Below are positions 7,150 to 16,037 of a stretch of DNA of 64,000 nucleotides, piece after piece. Origin of the DNA: Achromobacter sp. RTa (lineage in GTDB: Bacteria; Pseudomonadota; Gammaproteobacteria; Burkholderiales; Burkholderiaceae_B); the NCBI RefSeq assembly GCF_000757485.1, contig NZ_JPYO01000041.1, positions 62,001 through 126,000 on the forward strand. Reading direction: 5' to 3'. The notes below the pieces were generated by a model. The model was not told the origin of the DNA and made no database searches. It worked only from the letters and a program-made list of their open reading frames with translations. Position numbers and translations under genes: made by a program. Numbering within the stretch: the stretch's first letter is position 1; each line of letters starts with the position of its first letter.

Positions 7150-9744
7150 TTATAGGGGCCGCGCCGTAACGGTTCCGGGGGCGCTGACCGTGCCGGCCTG
7201 CGCCGGGGCGTCGGCGTCGACGCGCGGCACGGGGATGGGCGGGAAGGCCGTTGCGTTGCCTGCCGGCGCGCCGCCGGCGCGGGGCACCGGAATCGGCAGC
7301 GCCTGCGGCGTCTGGACGGGAGGGTTGAGCGGCGCCGCTCCGCCGTTGGGGGGCAGCGGCTTCACCGAGGTGTCGACGCCGTCCGTCGAACGGTTGTTGT
7401 TCAGGAAATCCGTCAGTTCGTCGCCGGACGACAGGTCCAGCGAGGCGACGGCCTGGCCCGGCGGGAATTCGGAGAAGTAGTATTCGCCGTTGTCCACCAG
7501 CAGCCCGTCGGGACGCGGCGCGGGCTTGTTTTCCGGAACGCCCTTGAGCACGGGCTGCATGTAATCCAGCCAGGTGGTCAGGGCCAGGCCGCTGCCGAAC
7601 TCGTTGGTGCCCAGCGAGCGGGGCTGGTCGAAGCCCATCCAGACGGTGGTGGCCAGCTTGGGCGTGAAACCCGAGAACCAGACGTCCACGGCTTCGTTCG
7701 TGGTGCCGGTCTTGCCGCCCACGTCGCTGCGCTTGAGCACCTGGTGCGCCCGGGCGGCCGTGCCGTTGACCGTGACGCCGCGCAGGATGTCGTCCATGAC
7801 CCAGGCGGTGCGCGGGTCGATGGCGCGCGCCTGCTCGTCGCCGGCGACAACGGGCTGCGCCTGCATCAGCACATTGCCGGAGCGGTCGGTGACGCGATCC
7901 ACCAGATAGGGGGTGACGCGGTATCCGCCGTTGGCGAACACGCTGTAGGCGTTGACGACCTGCAGGGGCGTGGCGCCGCCCGCGCCCAGCGCCAGAGGCA
8001 GCACGGCGGGCCAGCGCGACTTCTCGAAGCCGAAGCGGGTGAGGTAGTCCTGCGCGTACTGCGGCGTGATGGCCTGCAGGATGCGGATCGACACCATGTT
8101 CTTGGAGCGCACCAGGCCCTGGCGCAGCGTCAGCATGGGTTCGTATTTGTTGCCGTCGTTCTTGGGCTGCCAGGCCTTGGAGCCGGTCTGCTCGGCGGTG
8201 AGCATGAAGGGCTGGTCCGAGATCTGGGTGGCCGGCGTCAGGCCGCGTTCCAGGGCCGCCGCGTAGACGAAGGGCTTGATGTTGGAGCCGGGCTGGCGCC
8301 AGGCCTGGGTAACGCGGTTGAAGCCGCCACGGTTGTAGTCGAAGCCGCCGATCATGGCGCGGATGGCGCCGTCCTGGGGCACCACGGACACCAGCGCAGC
8401 TTGCAGCGCCGGCATGTTGATGATTTCCCAGTTCTCGCCGTTCTTGTGGATGTACACCACCGAGCCGCGGCTCAGGCGCAGGCTGTCGTTGGCCTTGGGA
8501 TTCAGCGCGCGGGCGACCACGGCCAAGGCCTTCTTGTCGGAAATGGTGATGATCTCGCGGGCGCTGCGGGCCAGCGTTACCTCGGTGGGGCTGGCGGAAA
8601 GCACCACGGCGGCGAGCAGATCCTCGCTGTCCGGGGTCTTTTCCTGCACGCCGTCCAGGATCTCGTCCAGCGCGGCCGAATCCTTTTCTATGTCGGCCGG
8701 CAGGTCGATCTGGTCTTCCGGGCCGGGATAGGCCGCGCGGCGCGTGTAGTCCAGCACGCCGTCGCGCACCGCGCGGTAGGCGGCCTCCTGGTCCTTGGAA
8801 TCGATGGTGGTGTACACATCGATGCCCTTGGAATAGGTGTCTTCCTGGAACACGCCATACATCAGCTGGCGGGCCAGCTCGGCGGGATACTCGCCATGTA
8901 TGGCGAAGCCGCGAGCGCTGGTGCCGTCCGCGCCGCGGATGGTCAGGTGCTGCTTGAGGGCTTCATCCGTTTGTTCGGGCGTCAGGTAGCCGAGCGTCTT
9001 CATGCGGCCCAGCACATAGTGCTGGCGGATCTCGGCGCGCGGGAAGTTGGTGATGGGGTTGAAGCGCGAGGGAGCCTTGGGGATGCCGGCCAGCATGGCG
9101 GCCTCGGCTGGGGTGACCTCGGACAGGGGCTTGCCGAAATAGGTGCGCGAGGCGGCGGCGAAGCCGTAGGCGCGGTGGCCCAGGTAGATCTGGTTCATGT
9201 AGAGCTCGAGGATCTGGTCCTTGGTGAGCTCGGATTCGATCTTGAAGGTGAGCAGCAGCTCGTAGAACTTGCGCGAATAGGTCTTTTCCGATGACAGGTA
9301 GAAGTTGCGCGCCACCTGCATGGTGATCGTGCTGCCGCCCTGGCTCTTGGAGCCTTTGACGATGTTGGTCAGCACGGCGCGGGCCACGCCCATCCAGTCC
9401 ACGCCGCCGTGGCTGTAGAAGCGGTCGTCCTCGGCGGCCAGCACCGCCTGGCGCATCACGGGCGGGATTTCGTCGAAACGCAGCACGTTGCGGTGCTCTT
9501 CGCCGTATTCGCCGATCAGCACCTTGTCCGCGGTATAGATGCGCAGCGGCACCCGGGGGCGGTAGTCCGTCATGGCGTGCAGGTCGGGCAGGCTGGGCCA
9601 GGCGAGGGCCAGCGCCAGCCCGAGCAGCACGGCGCCGCACACGCCGGCTCCGGCGGCGGCGATGCCCGCCTTGACGAGGAGTCGTTTCCAGGGGAAACCC
9701 GATTTGCCGCCCGGGGTGGCGGGAGATTGCTGGGGGGTGCTCAT
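7150..9744 (-). CDS. mrcA: Penicillin-binding protein 1A (bifunctional peptidoglycan synthase)
   Basis: An 864-residue class A PBP. One membrane anchor (about 22-50) is followed by the GT51 glycosyltransferase domain with catalytic Glu105 in AAEDDRFYSHGGVDW and the GGSTITMQVARN box, an OB-like insert, then the transpeptidase with Ser487-x2-Lys490 (PGSNIKPF), Ser547-x-Asn549 (SKN) and a KTGTTN box. It polymerises and cross-links peptidoglycan in the periplasm. A proline-rich, poorly conserved C-terminal tail of about 60 residues follows (PVQTPQALPIPVPRAGG). Length agrees with betaproteobacterial PBP1A. Transcribed alone; no clear ribosome-binding site before the ATG. Confidence 0.95.
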   Translation of the reverse strand: MSTPQQSPATPGGKSGFPWKRLLVKAGIAAAGAGVCGAVLLGLALALAWPSLPDLHAMTDYRPRVPLRIYTADKVLIGEYGEEHRNVLRFDEIPPVMRQAVLAAEDDRFYSHGGVDWMGVARAVLTNIVKGSKSQGGSTITMQVARNFYLSSEKTYSRKFYELLLTFKIESELTKDQILELYMNQIYLGHRAYGFAAASRTYFGKPLSEVTPAEAAMLAGIPKAPSRFNPITNFPRAEIRQHYVLGRMKTLGYLTPEQTDEALKQHLTIRGADGTSARGFAIHGEYPAELARQLMYGVFQEDTYSKGIDVYTTIDSKDQEAAYRAVRDGVLDYTRRAAYPGPEDQIDLPADIEKDSAALDEILDGVQEKTPDSEDLLAAVVLSASPTEVTLARSAREIITISDKKALAVVARALNPKANDSLRLSRGSVVYIHKNGENWEIINMPALQAALVSVVPQDGAIRAMIGGFDYNRGGFNRVTQAWRQPGSNIKPFVYAAALERGLTPATQISDQPFMLTAEQTGSKAWQPKNDGNKYEPMLTLRQGLVRSKNMVSIRILQAITPQYAQDYLTRFGFEKSRWPAVLPLALGAGGATPLQVVNAYSVFANGGYRVTPYLVDRVTDRSGNVLMQAQPVVAGDEQARAIDPRTAWVMDDILRGVTVNGTAARAHQVLKRSDVGGKTGTTNEAVDVWFSGFTPKLATTVWMGFDQPRSLGTNEFGSGLALTTWLDYMQPVLKGVPENKPAPRPDGLLVDNGEYYFSEFPPGQAVASLDLSSGDELTDFLNNNRSTDGVDTSVKPLPPNGGAAPLNPPVQTPQALPIPVPRAGGAPAGNATAFPPIPVPRVDADAPAQAGTVSAPGTVTARPL

Positions 9745-9965
9745 TGCAGGCGATTCTAGGACAGAACGGTATAGACCGCCCAGCGTGCGATAAGGTTTCG
9801 GTAACCAAACTTGCCCGGGGGACGGAGGGGCGCGGGGAGACGCTGAAAATCAGGGACGGGGTCTGGGCTATGTGCAACGCGCCTTCGCCGCGCCGGATCC
9901 GCCCGCGCGCGGACTGAAATGTATTGCGCGCCGTGACAAACGGCAAGGCGGCTTGCGCCGTCGGG

Positions 9966-10775
9966 TCAGCCTTTCGGGGCGGGCCGGAGGTAGCGCTGGG
10001 GCGGCGCGCCCAGCGCGCGGTGGAACATGGCCGAAAATGCGCTGGGGCTGCGATAGCCCAGGTCGGAGGCGATCCGGGCGATGGGTTCGCCCAGCGCCAG
10101 CCGGCATACGGCGTCCGCCAACCGCACCTGCTGCACCCACTGGCGGTAGTTCAGGCCCAGCTCGGCCTGGAACAGCCGGATCAGCGTGCGTGCGCTGGCG
10201 CCGACCTCGCTGCCCCAGTCTTCGATGCCGCGCTGCAGCCCCGGCCGGTCCAGGATGGCGGCGCAGATAGTTTGCAGGCGGCGGTCGCGCGGCCAGGGAA
10301 TCTGGAAGGGCGCGACCCGGGCGGCGGACAGCTCGGCCAGGACGAGGGCGGCGATCTGTTCGGCCCGGCCCCCCAGCGGATACTCGATGGGTTCCGCGGT
10401 AAGCGCCAGGATCAGTTCGCGTAGCAGCCCGCTGACCTCGACCACCTGGCATTGCGGCCAGTAGCGCCCGGCCGCCTCGGCCTGGAGATAGAGCGAACGC
10501 ATGGACACGGCGCCCACCATGTCCACGCCGTGGGGCACGCCGGCCGGCACCCACAGCGCGCGCAGCGGCGGCAGGGCCCAGAAGCCGCTGGGGGTGGTGA
10601 CGCGCATGATCCCCTCGACGGCATAGATCAGCTGGGCCCGGGGGTGGGAATGGGTGCCCGTCCGGGCGCCGGCCGGAAATTCCTTGGCCATGGCCGTCAC
10701 CACGCGCGGCCGGTCCTGGTAATCCTGCGCGTTGACACTGCGGGCGGGGTCGGGCAGGGTAAGGCGAGCGGGCAT
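9966..10775 (-). CDS. AraC-family regulator with N-terminal cupin domain
   Basis: About 269 residues from the ATG at 10775, which is preceded by GGAAG at a suitable distance; upstream in-frame ATGs exist at 10793 and 10838. An N-terminal cupin-like sensor (TGTHSHPRAQLIYAVEGIM) is followed by two helix-turn-helix motifs, the second with IARIASDLGYRSPSAFSAMF and the AraC ending GAPPQRYLR. It is divergent from the Fsr-type efflux gene (10942), the typical layout for a substrate-responsive activator or repressor of its neighbour. The ligand is unknown. Confidence 0.88.
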   Translation of the reverse strand: MPARLTLPDPARSVNAQDYQDRPRVVTAMAKEFPAGARTGTHSHPRAQLIYAVEGIMRVTTPSGFWALPPLRALWVPAGVPHGVDMVGAVSMRSLYLQAEAAGRYWPQCQVVEVSGLLRELILALTAEPIEYPLGGRAEQIAALVLAELSAARVAPFQIPWPRDRRLQTICAAILDRPGLQRGIEDWGSEVGASARTLIRLFQAELGLNYRQWVQQVRLADAVCRLALGEPIARIASDLGYRSPSAFSAMFHRALGAPPQRYLRPAPKG

Positions 10776-10941
10776 GGATGTCACTTCCGGCATAAGGATG
10801 AGAAGGAAGGTAAAAGGGCAATTTCCGTATCTTGTCACTTATACGACGAAAAATGGCAGATCGGGCCGGCCGCGGATTCCTACACTGTCCACAGGTCCCG
10901 GCGCGCCTGCCGGGCAGGCCATCCCCTTATTGCCCGAGACC

Positions 10942-12177
10942 ATGAATTCCGCCCAGAATCCCGCCGCCGTAGCTGACGGCAATCCGGCCACGCCGGCCGC
11001 TTCGGACCCGTCCACCGCCTTCAAGGTGCTGGGCGCGATCAGCGTGGCGCATTTGATGAACGACATGATCCAGTCGATCCTGTTGGCCATCTACCCCATG
11101 TTGAAGGATTCATTCAGCCTGTCATTCGCGCAGATCGGGCTGATCACGCTGGTGTACCAGCTGGCGGCGTCGCTGCTGCAGCCCTTCATCGGCTTCTACA
11201 CCGACCGCAATCCCAAGCCGTATTCTCTGCCGGTGGGCATGGGCTTCACGCTGGTTGGCCTGCTGATGCTGTCCATGGCGCCGTCTTTCGGCTGGCTGCT
11301 GGTGGCCGCGGTGCTGGTGGGCACGGGCTCGTCGGTATTCCATCCGGAGTCGTCGCGCGTGGCGCGGATGGCGTCGGGCGGCCGTCACGGCCTGGCGCAG
11401 TCGCTGTTCCAGGTAGGCGGCAACGTAGGCTCGGCGCTCGGGCCGTTGCTGGCCGCGCTGTTCATCATTCCGCATGGGCAGCGCAGCGTGGCGTGGTTCT
11501 CGCTGGCGGCGCTGTTCGGCATCGTGGTGCTGACGGGCATCGGGCGCTGGTACAGCGCGAACCGCGCCAGGCTCAAGCCCAAGGCGCGGCGCGAAGGGGC
11601 CGGCAACGGGTTGTCGCGCAGGCAGGTGCTGGGCGCCCTGGCCGTGCTCGGCGTGCTGGTGTTCTCCAAGTACTTCTACCTGGCGAGCCTGAACAGCTAT
11701 TTCACTTTCTATCTGATCGACAAGTTCGCCTTGTCGGTGCGCGAGGCGCAGCTCTACCTGTTCCTGTTCCTGGCCGCGGTGGCGGTGGGCACGGTGGTGG
11801 GCGGCCCCGTCGGCGACCGTATCGGCCGCAAGATCGTGATCTGGGTGTCGATCCTGGGCGTGGCGCCTTTCACGCTGCTGCTGCCCCATGCCAACCTGTT
11901 CTGGACCGGCGCGCTGGTCGTGATCATCGGCATGGTGCTGGCTTCGGCTTTCTCGGCCATCGTGGTCTACGCGCAGGAACTGGTGCCGGGCAAGGTGGGC
12001 ATGATCGCCGGCCTGTTCTTCGGTTTCGCTTTCGGCATGGGCGGGGTGGGCGCCGCGGCGCTGGGTAAGCTGGCGGACGCCACGAGCATCGGCTACGTGT
12101 ACCAGGTGTGCGCCTATCTGCCCTTGCTGGGCGTGGTGGCGATCCTGCTGCCGAACGTGGAAAAGGCGCGCGCCTGA
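10942..12177 (+). CDS. MFS drug exporter of the fosmidomycin-resistance (Fsr) type
   Basis: A 411-residue major facilitator with twelve predicted helices. The Fsr branch shows in AHLMNDMIQSILLAIYPMLKDSF near the N-terminus, GTGSSVFHPESSRVARMASGGRHG in the first half, and the loop GPVGDRIGRK in the second. It should export small hydrophobic or phosphonate compounds across the inner membrane. The start MNSAQNPAAVADG lies at an ATG 71 codons inside a longer open frame; the extra N-terminal part is not like the family. The divergent AraC gene probably regulates it. A hairpin directly after the stop may end transcription. Confidence 0.88.
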   Translation: MNSAQNPAAVADGNPATPAASDPSTAFKVLGAISVAHLMNDMIQSILLAIYPMLKDSFSLSFAQIGLITLVYQLAASLLQPFIGFYTDRNPKPYSLPVGMGFTLVGLLMLSMAPSFGWLLVAAVLVGTGSSVFHPESSRVARMASGGRHGLAQSLFQVGGNVGSALGPLLAALFIIPHGQRSVAWFSLAALFGIVVLTGIGRWYSANRARLKPKARREGAGNGLSRRQVLGALAVLGVLVFSKYFYLASLNSYFTFYLIDKFALSVREAQLYLFLFLAAVAVGTVVGGPVGDRIGRKIVIWVSILGVAPFTLLLPHANLFWTGALVVIIGMVLASAFSAIVVYAQELVPGKVGMIAGLFFGFAFGMGGVGAAALGKLADATSIGYVYQVCAYLPLLGVVAILLPNVEKARA

Positions 12178-12204
12178 GCGGGAGGGCGCGCGGCGTCCTC
12201 CCGC
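12178..12204. terminator. Candidate bidirectional hairpin between convergent genes
   Basis: GCGGGAGG (12178-12185) pairs with CCTCCCGC (12197-12204), a perfect 8-bp GC stem with an 11-base loop directly after the Fsr-type gene and before the convergent pgaD end. There is no T tract, so it is not a classic intrinsic terminator. Confidence 0.4.
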
Positions 12205-12213
12205 GTTCGCGGG

Positions 12214-12660
12214 TCAGCCCGTGCGCAGGGCGCTCAGCAGCGGGCTGCTGGTCTCGATATCGGTGATTTCGCCTTCCGCCCCGTGGTGGATGACGGCGGA
12301 GCGGGCGGACCGGAGGTGGGACAGCTGCGCGGGCGTGACGGCGAAGCTCGCCGCCAGCCTGCGATCGCTCAGGGGCTTGATCGGCTTGCGGCGGTCCTTG
12401 CCGGCGAAGCGGCGATGGTTGTAGACCGCCCACGCCACCAGCACGGCCGCGTTCGCGGCAGCGAGCAGGGCATAGCCCGACAGCGTGCGCAGCGTGGGCA
12501 CGAAGGCGGGCCAAGGCGACAGCCCGGGGCCTTCCGCCGCATCCCGCAGGATGGCCAGGATGCCCGCGCCGAACAGGTAGACGAAAGCGAACCAGCCAAT
12601 GGCGGTCAGGATGAAGTCGAACACGTAGCCCGCGCGGGAACGTTGCGTAGTGATGATCAT
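12214..12660 (-). CDS. pgaD: PgaD-type subunit of poly-N-acetylglucosamine synthase
   Basis: A 148-residue protein with two membrane helices ([19 protein letters not shown] and [20 protein letters not shown]) followed by a basic [14 protein letters not shown] segment and a cytoplasmic tail. In E. coli PgaD pairs with the glycosyltransferase PgaC, and c-di-GMP binds the pair to activate synthesis; in Bordetella the homologue is BpsD. Its ATG overlaps the pgaC stop by four bases (12657-12660), so it is translationally coupled as the last gene of the operon. The tail after about residue 95 is less typical. Confidence 0.85.
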   Translation of the reverse strand: MIITTQRSRAGYVFDFILTAIGWFAFVYLFGAGILAILRDAAEGPGLSPWPAFVPTLRTLSGYALLAAANAAVLVAWAVYNHRRFAGKDRRKPIKPLSDRRLAASFAVTPAQLSHLRSARSAVIHHGAEGEITDIETSSPLLSALRTG

Positions 12661-13994
12661 GATGCGTCCGGTGATTTGATGCCCCGGTCCGGGCTGGTCC
12701 AGCGCGCGCGTCGGCCCTGCTTGCGGAGCATGACTTTGGGAAAGCTGACCAGGGTGGTGAACAGGCTCACCATCCAGAAGGCCAGCGGATACCAGATGAC
12801 CCAGTACAGGGCGCGCGGCAGGCCGGGCTCGTATCGGCGGTCGATCAGGATGCTGACGGCGAATTGCAGCAGGCACACCACCGCCAGCATCATGCCGGTG
12901 AAGGCGGGAGGCATCAGGCTTGCGATGTGCATGTTGTTGGGCAGGGTGGCCACCTGGCTGATGGCCCACAGCAGCACCGAGATGCCGAAGGCGAAGGACC
13001 ACGCGGTGGAGAGGCAGAACTCCGCCACCAGCGGCCACAGCCGGCGATGGCGCCAGGTCCAGATGGAGCGCAGGTTCTTCAGGAAGACTTCGGCGCCGCC
13101 CTGCGCCCAGCGCAGCCGCTGCTTCCACAGCCCGCGCAGGGTTTCGGGCATCAGGATCCAGCACAGGCCGCGCGGCTCGTAGAAGATCGACCAGTGGTCG
13201 CGCTGCAGCTTCCAGCTGATATCGATGTCCTCGGTGATCATGTCCAGGCTCCAGTAGCCCACGCGGTCCAGCGCCGTGCGCCGGAAGGCGGCGACCACGC
13301 CGGACACCGTGAACACCTGTCCATAGACGCGCTGGGTGCGCTTGATCAGGCCGATGATCGAGGAGAATTCCCCTACCTGGATCCGGCCGATCATCGTCGA
13401 ACGGGTGCGTATGCGCGGGTTGCCGGTGACGGCGCCCACGCGGGGATTGTCGATCAGCGGCGCAACCAGGTAGGCGGCCGCGTCCGGGTCCAGCCAGGCG
13501 TCGCCGTCGATGCAGACCAGGTATTCGCTGCGCGCCGCCAGCGCGCCCATGCGCAGCGCCATGGCCTTGCCCTGGTTCTGCGCCAGGTGCACCACGCGCA
13601 GCCGGTCATGCCGGCCGGCCAGGCGGTCCAGCATTTCCGCCGTGCCGTCGGTGGAGCCGTCATTGATGGCGATGACTTCGATGTGCGGATAGTTCTGACC
13701 CAGCGCGGCCAGCAGGGTGTCTTCGCCATGGTCCGCCTCGTTGAAGCAGGGAACCAGAATGGAAACGAGCGGATTGCCCGCGAGCGGCGGGGGCTCGCGG
13801 TCCTTGCCCCATTTCCAGTGGCGTTCCCAATGCCACCAGAAGTAGAGGCCGCCCGTCATCCAGATGCCGGACATGAACAGAGGGTAGAAGAACACGAAGC
13901 CCAGAAGCGCTTGGCCTGTCAGCATCAGGGTGAAGCCGAAGGGCGCGCCGAGCATCGCGCAGAGGATAAGCAGGGCGATCAGACGGTCTATCAT
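12657..13994 (-). CDS. pgaC: PgaC poly-beta-1,6-N-acetylglucosamine synthase (GT2)
   Basis: A 445-residue processive family-2 glycosyltransferase. Two N-terminal helices precede the catalytic domain, which shows the processive D, D, D, Q-x2-RW pattern: [32 protein letters not shown] and QRLRWAQGG. Three or more helices follow at the C-terminus and form the export channel. It polymerises UDP-GlcNAc into PNAG at the inner membrane. The ATG overlaps the pgaB stop by four bases, and its own stop overlaps pgaD by four. Called BpsC in Bordetella. Confidence 0.95.
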   Translation of the reverse strand: MIDRLIALLILCAMLGAPFGFTLMLTGQALLGFVFFYPLFMSGIWMTGGLYFWWHWERHWKWGKDREPPPLAGNPLVSILVPCFNEADHGEDTLLAALGQNYPHIEVIAINDGSTDGTAEMLDRLAGRHDRLRVVHLAQNQGKAMALRMGALAARSEYLVCIDGDAWLDPDAAAYLVAPLIDNPRVGAVTGNPRIRTRSTMIGRIQVGEFSSIIGLIKRTQRVYGQVFTVSGVVAAFRRTALDRVGYWSLDMITEDIDISWKLQRDHWSIFYEPRGLCWILMPETLRGLWKQRLRWAQGGAEVFLKNLRSIWTWRHRRLWPLVAEFCLSTAWSFAFGISVLLWAISQVATLPNNMHIASLMPPAFTGMMLAVVCLLQFAVSILIDRRYEPGLPRALYWVIWYPLAFWMVSLFTTLVSFPKVMLRKQGRRARWTSPDRGIKSPDAS

Positions 13995-16027
13995 CGGATG
14001 GGATACCAGGCGTCGGAAATGGCGGGCCGGATGCCTTGCAGCCGGGGCTGGTCTTGCGAGAAATCGTCGGGGTAGTAGCCGAAGCTGCGGGCGCCGCGCA
14101 GTTGGAGCCGCGCCATCCAGCCCGCGAGCACGGCCGTGTCGATGGGCGTGGCTTCGGGACGGCCGGGGCCGGTGCGCCAGTCGCGCGCCTGCAGTTCGAA
14201 CACGGTCTTGTCCAGCGCGCCGGGGCGCCGCGCGACGGTATCGACCAGTCGGTCCAGCCAGGCGTTTTCGCGGGCCTCGGGCACGTTTTCCATGCGCGGC
14301 ATCGCCATGGGCGCGGTCCAGTCGTAGGCGCCCAGGAAGTCGTCCAGGTTCTGCGCGAACCAGTTTTCGCTACCGGGGTTCAGGATGGGCTCGGCATAGA
14401 TGTTGCGGGCGGTCTTGATCTGCGGACCGCGCACGGCGCGCACGCGTTCGGCCAGCTCGGCCGTGAAGTCGACCAGGGCGCGGCTTTTCAGGCGCGTCCA
14501 GCGCTGCAGCGTCTCCGGGTCCGCGCGCAGCTCGGCGATCGAGCCGGGCAGGCCGGCCTTGCGGTAGGCCGCCAGCGCGCCAGGGCTGGCGTCCTCGAAG
14601 TCGCTCAACAGCGCGTCGTCATGGAACAGCACGCCATCGAAAAGCGCGTAGCGCGCGAGGTCTTCGTACAGATCGCCGATGCGCTGCCGCGCCATCGGGT
14701 CGAAAGGCGAGAGGCGCCGGTACTGGTCCGGGTCCGGCGTGGGCGCGGCGTCGGGGTGCCCGGGGTCCCAGCGCGTGACGCGCGCGATGGACGGGTCGAG
14801 GTCGACGGCCAGCACCGGCATCCAGGCGTAGACGCTTACGTGCGCCCGGTTCTGCAGCTGCCAGGAGACGCGGTTGAACAGATCGGCGCGCATGGGCAGC
14901 CAGCGGTTGGGGAAGTACACGGACCGGACCAGGCCGTCGGCCTCCGGGTCCGCGAACGCCTGCAGGAACACCGTGTTGATCTGCATGTCCACGATGCGCT
15001 GCACCAGTTCGCCCAGGTTGCGCTCGGCCTGCGCCGGATCCGGGTCGTAGACATAGTCCAGGTCCACGTGGGCCACGCGCATCGTGGGCAGGGTCTCGAT
15101 GCCGGCGACGCTGTCGGCGAAGGACCGGAGCTGCGGATCGTTGGACAGCAGCAGACGCGGCGTCGACATGAGGCGCGATACCCGGCTCGGGCCGTCCTCC
15201 AGCGTGAGCGCCATGCGGTAGCCGTGTTCGTCCGCGATCTTCAGCGTCGAGCCGCCTTCCGCGCCGTAGGGCCATACCCAGACGCGCGGGGCCTTGCCCG
15301 TGGCGCGGCGGATCTTTTCGGTGATGGCGGCGACGTCACGGCCCATGCGGGCCTGGAACTGCCGCTCGGTTTCGTATTGGCGATCGCGGCCGTCGTAGAC
15401 CCGGATGGCGGCCGCCGGTTCGGTGTTGCCCTGCGGATTGGCCAGCGCGCCATAGTGGGAGGCATCCGTGTGCGCGGCGATCTCCACCAGGCCGGAGCGC
15501 GAGATCTCGCGGATCTCGTTCCAGTCCAGGAAGCGCTCGCGCGGCTGCGGGCTGCCGCCGAAGTCCACCTGCTTGTCCGCGGGAGTGTCCATCCACATGC
15601 CCACGGGCGCCAGCAGGGCAGGCCAGCGATAGGCTTTCAGGATGGGCAGGACTCGGGTGTGGAAGCTGCGGTAGCCGTCGTCGAAGCTCAGCAGCACAGC
15701 CCGGTCGGGCAAGGGCTTGCCGCCGTCGCGCGCTTCCAGTATCTGGTCCACGGACACGGCCTGGTAGCCGTTTTCGCGCAGCCAGGCCAACTGGTCGACG
15801 AGGCGGTCGGTGCGCACGCTGAGGAAGCCCTGATCGGGGTCCTCGTCTTCGACGTCGTGGTAGGCCAGCGCCAGGAACTGGCCGGAGACCCAGGGGCGGT
15901 CGACGGGCGCGACCGCCCGCTCGGACGGGGGCGTATAGACGGGAATGTCCTTGGCGCAGGCTGTCAGGACCAGGATGAGCAGCAACAGCAGGCCGGCCAA
16001 CAGGATGCGGGTATGGGTTCTAAGCAT
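13991..16027 (-). CDS. pgaB: PgaB PNAG de-N-acetylase/hydrolase lipoprotein
   Basis: A 678-residue periplasmic lipoprotein: a signal peptide ending in the lipobox LTAC, an N-terminal polysaccharide deacetylase domain (LAYHDVED with the first metal-site residues, [11 protein letters not shown], and IAAHTDASH supplying the metal histidines), and a C-terminal glycoside-hydrolase-like domain from about residue 310 ([12 protein letters not shown] onward). Partial deacetylation of PNAG by PgaB is needed for export through PgaA; the C-terminal domain of the Bordetella homologue BpsB has endo-hydrolase activity. Length matches E. coli PgaB (672). Lies 10 bp downstream of pgaA and overlaps pgaC by four bases. 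Confidence 0.95.
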   Translation of the reverse strand: MLRTHTRILLAGLLLLLILVLTACAKDIPVYTPPSERAVAPVDRPWVSGQFLALAYHDVEDEDPDQGFLSVRTDRLVDQLAWLRENGYQAVSVDQILEARDGGKPLPDRAVLLSFDDGYRSFHTRVLPILKAYRWPALLAPVGMWMDTPADKQVDFGGSPQPRERFLDWNEIREISRSGLVEIAAHTDASHYGALANPQGNTEPAAAIRVYDGRDRQYETERQFQARMGRDVAAITEKIRRATGKAPRVWVWPYGAEGGSTLKIADEHGYRMALTLEDGPSRVSRLMSTPRLLLSNDPQLRSFADSVAGIETLPTMRVAHVDLDYVYDPDPAQAERNLGELVQRIVDMQINTVFLQAFADPEADGLVRSVYFPNRWLPMRADLFNRVSWQLQNRAHVSVYAWMPVLAVDLDPSIARVTRWDPGHPDAAPTPDPDQYRRLSPFDPMARQRIGDLYEDLARYALFDGVLFHDDALLSDFEDASPGALAAYRKAGLPGSIAELRADPETLQRWTRLKSRALVDFTAELAERVRAVRGPQIKTARNIYAEPILNPGSENWFAQNLDDFLGAYDWTAPMAMPRMENVPEARENAWLDRLVDTVARRPGALDKTVFELQARDWRTGPGRPEATPIDTAVLAGWMARLQLRGARSFGYYPDDFSQDQPRLQGIRPAISDAWYPIR

Positions 16028-16037
16028 GGAGGCAGTC

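Noticed and set aside
7744..9294. Open frame of 516 codons antisense to PBP1A
   Set aside because: No motif, compositional shadow; the PBP1A catalytic motifs occupy the minus strand across the whole length.
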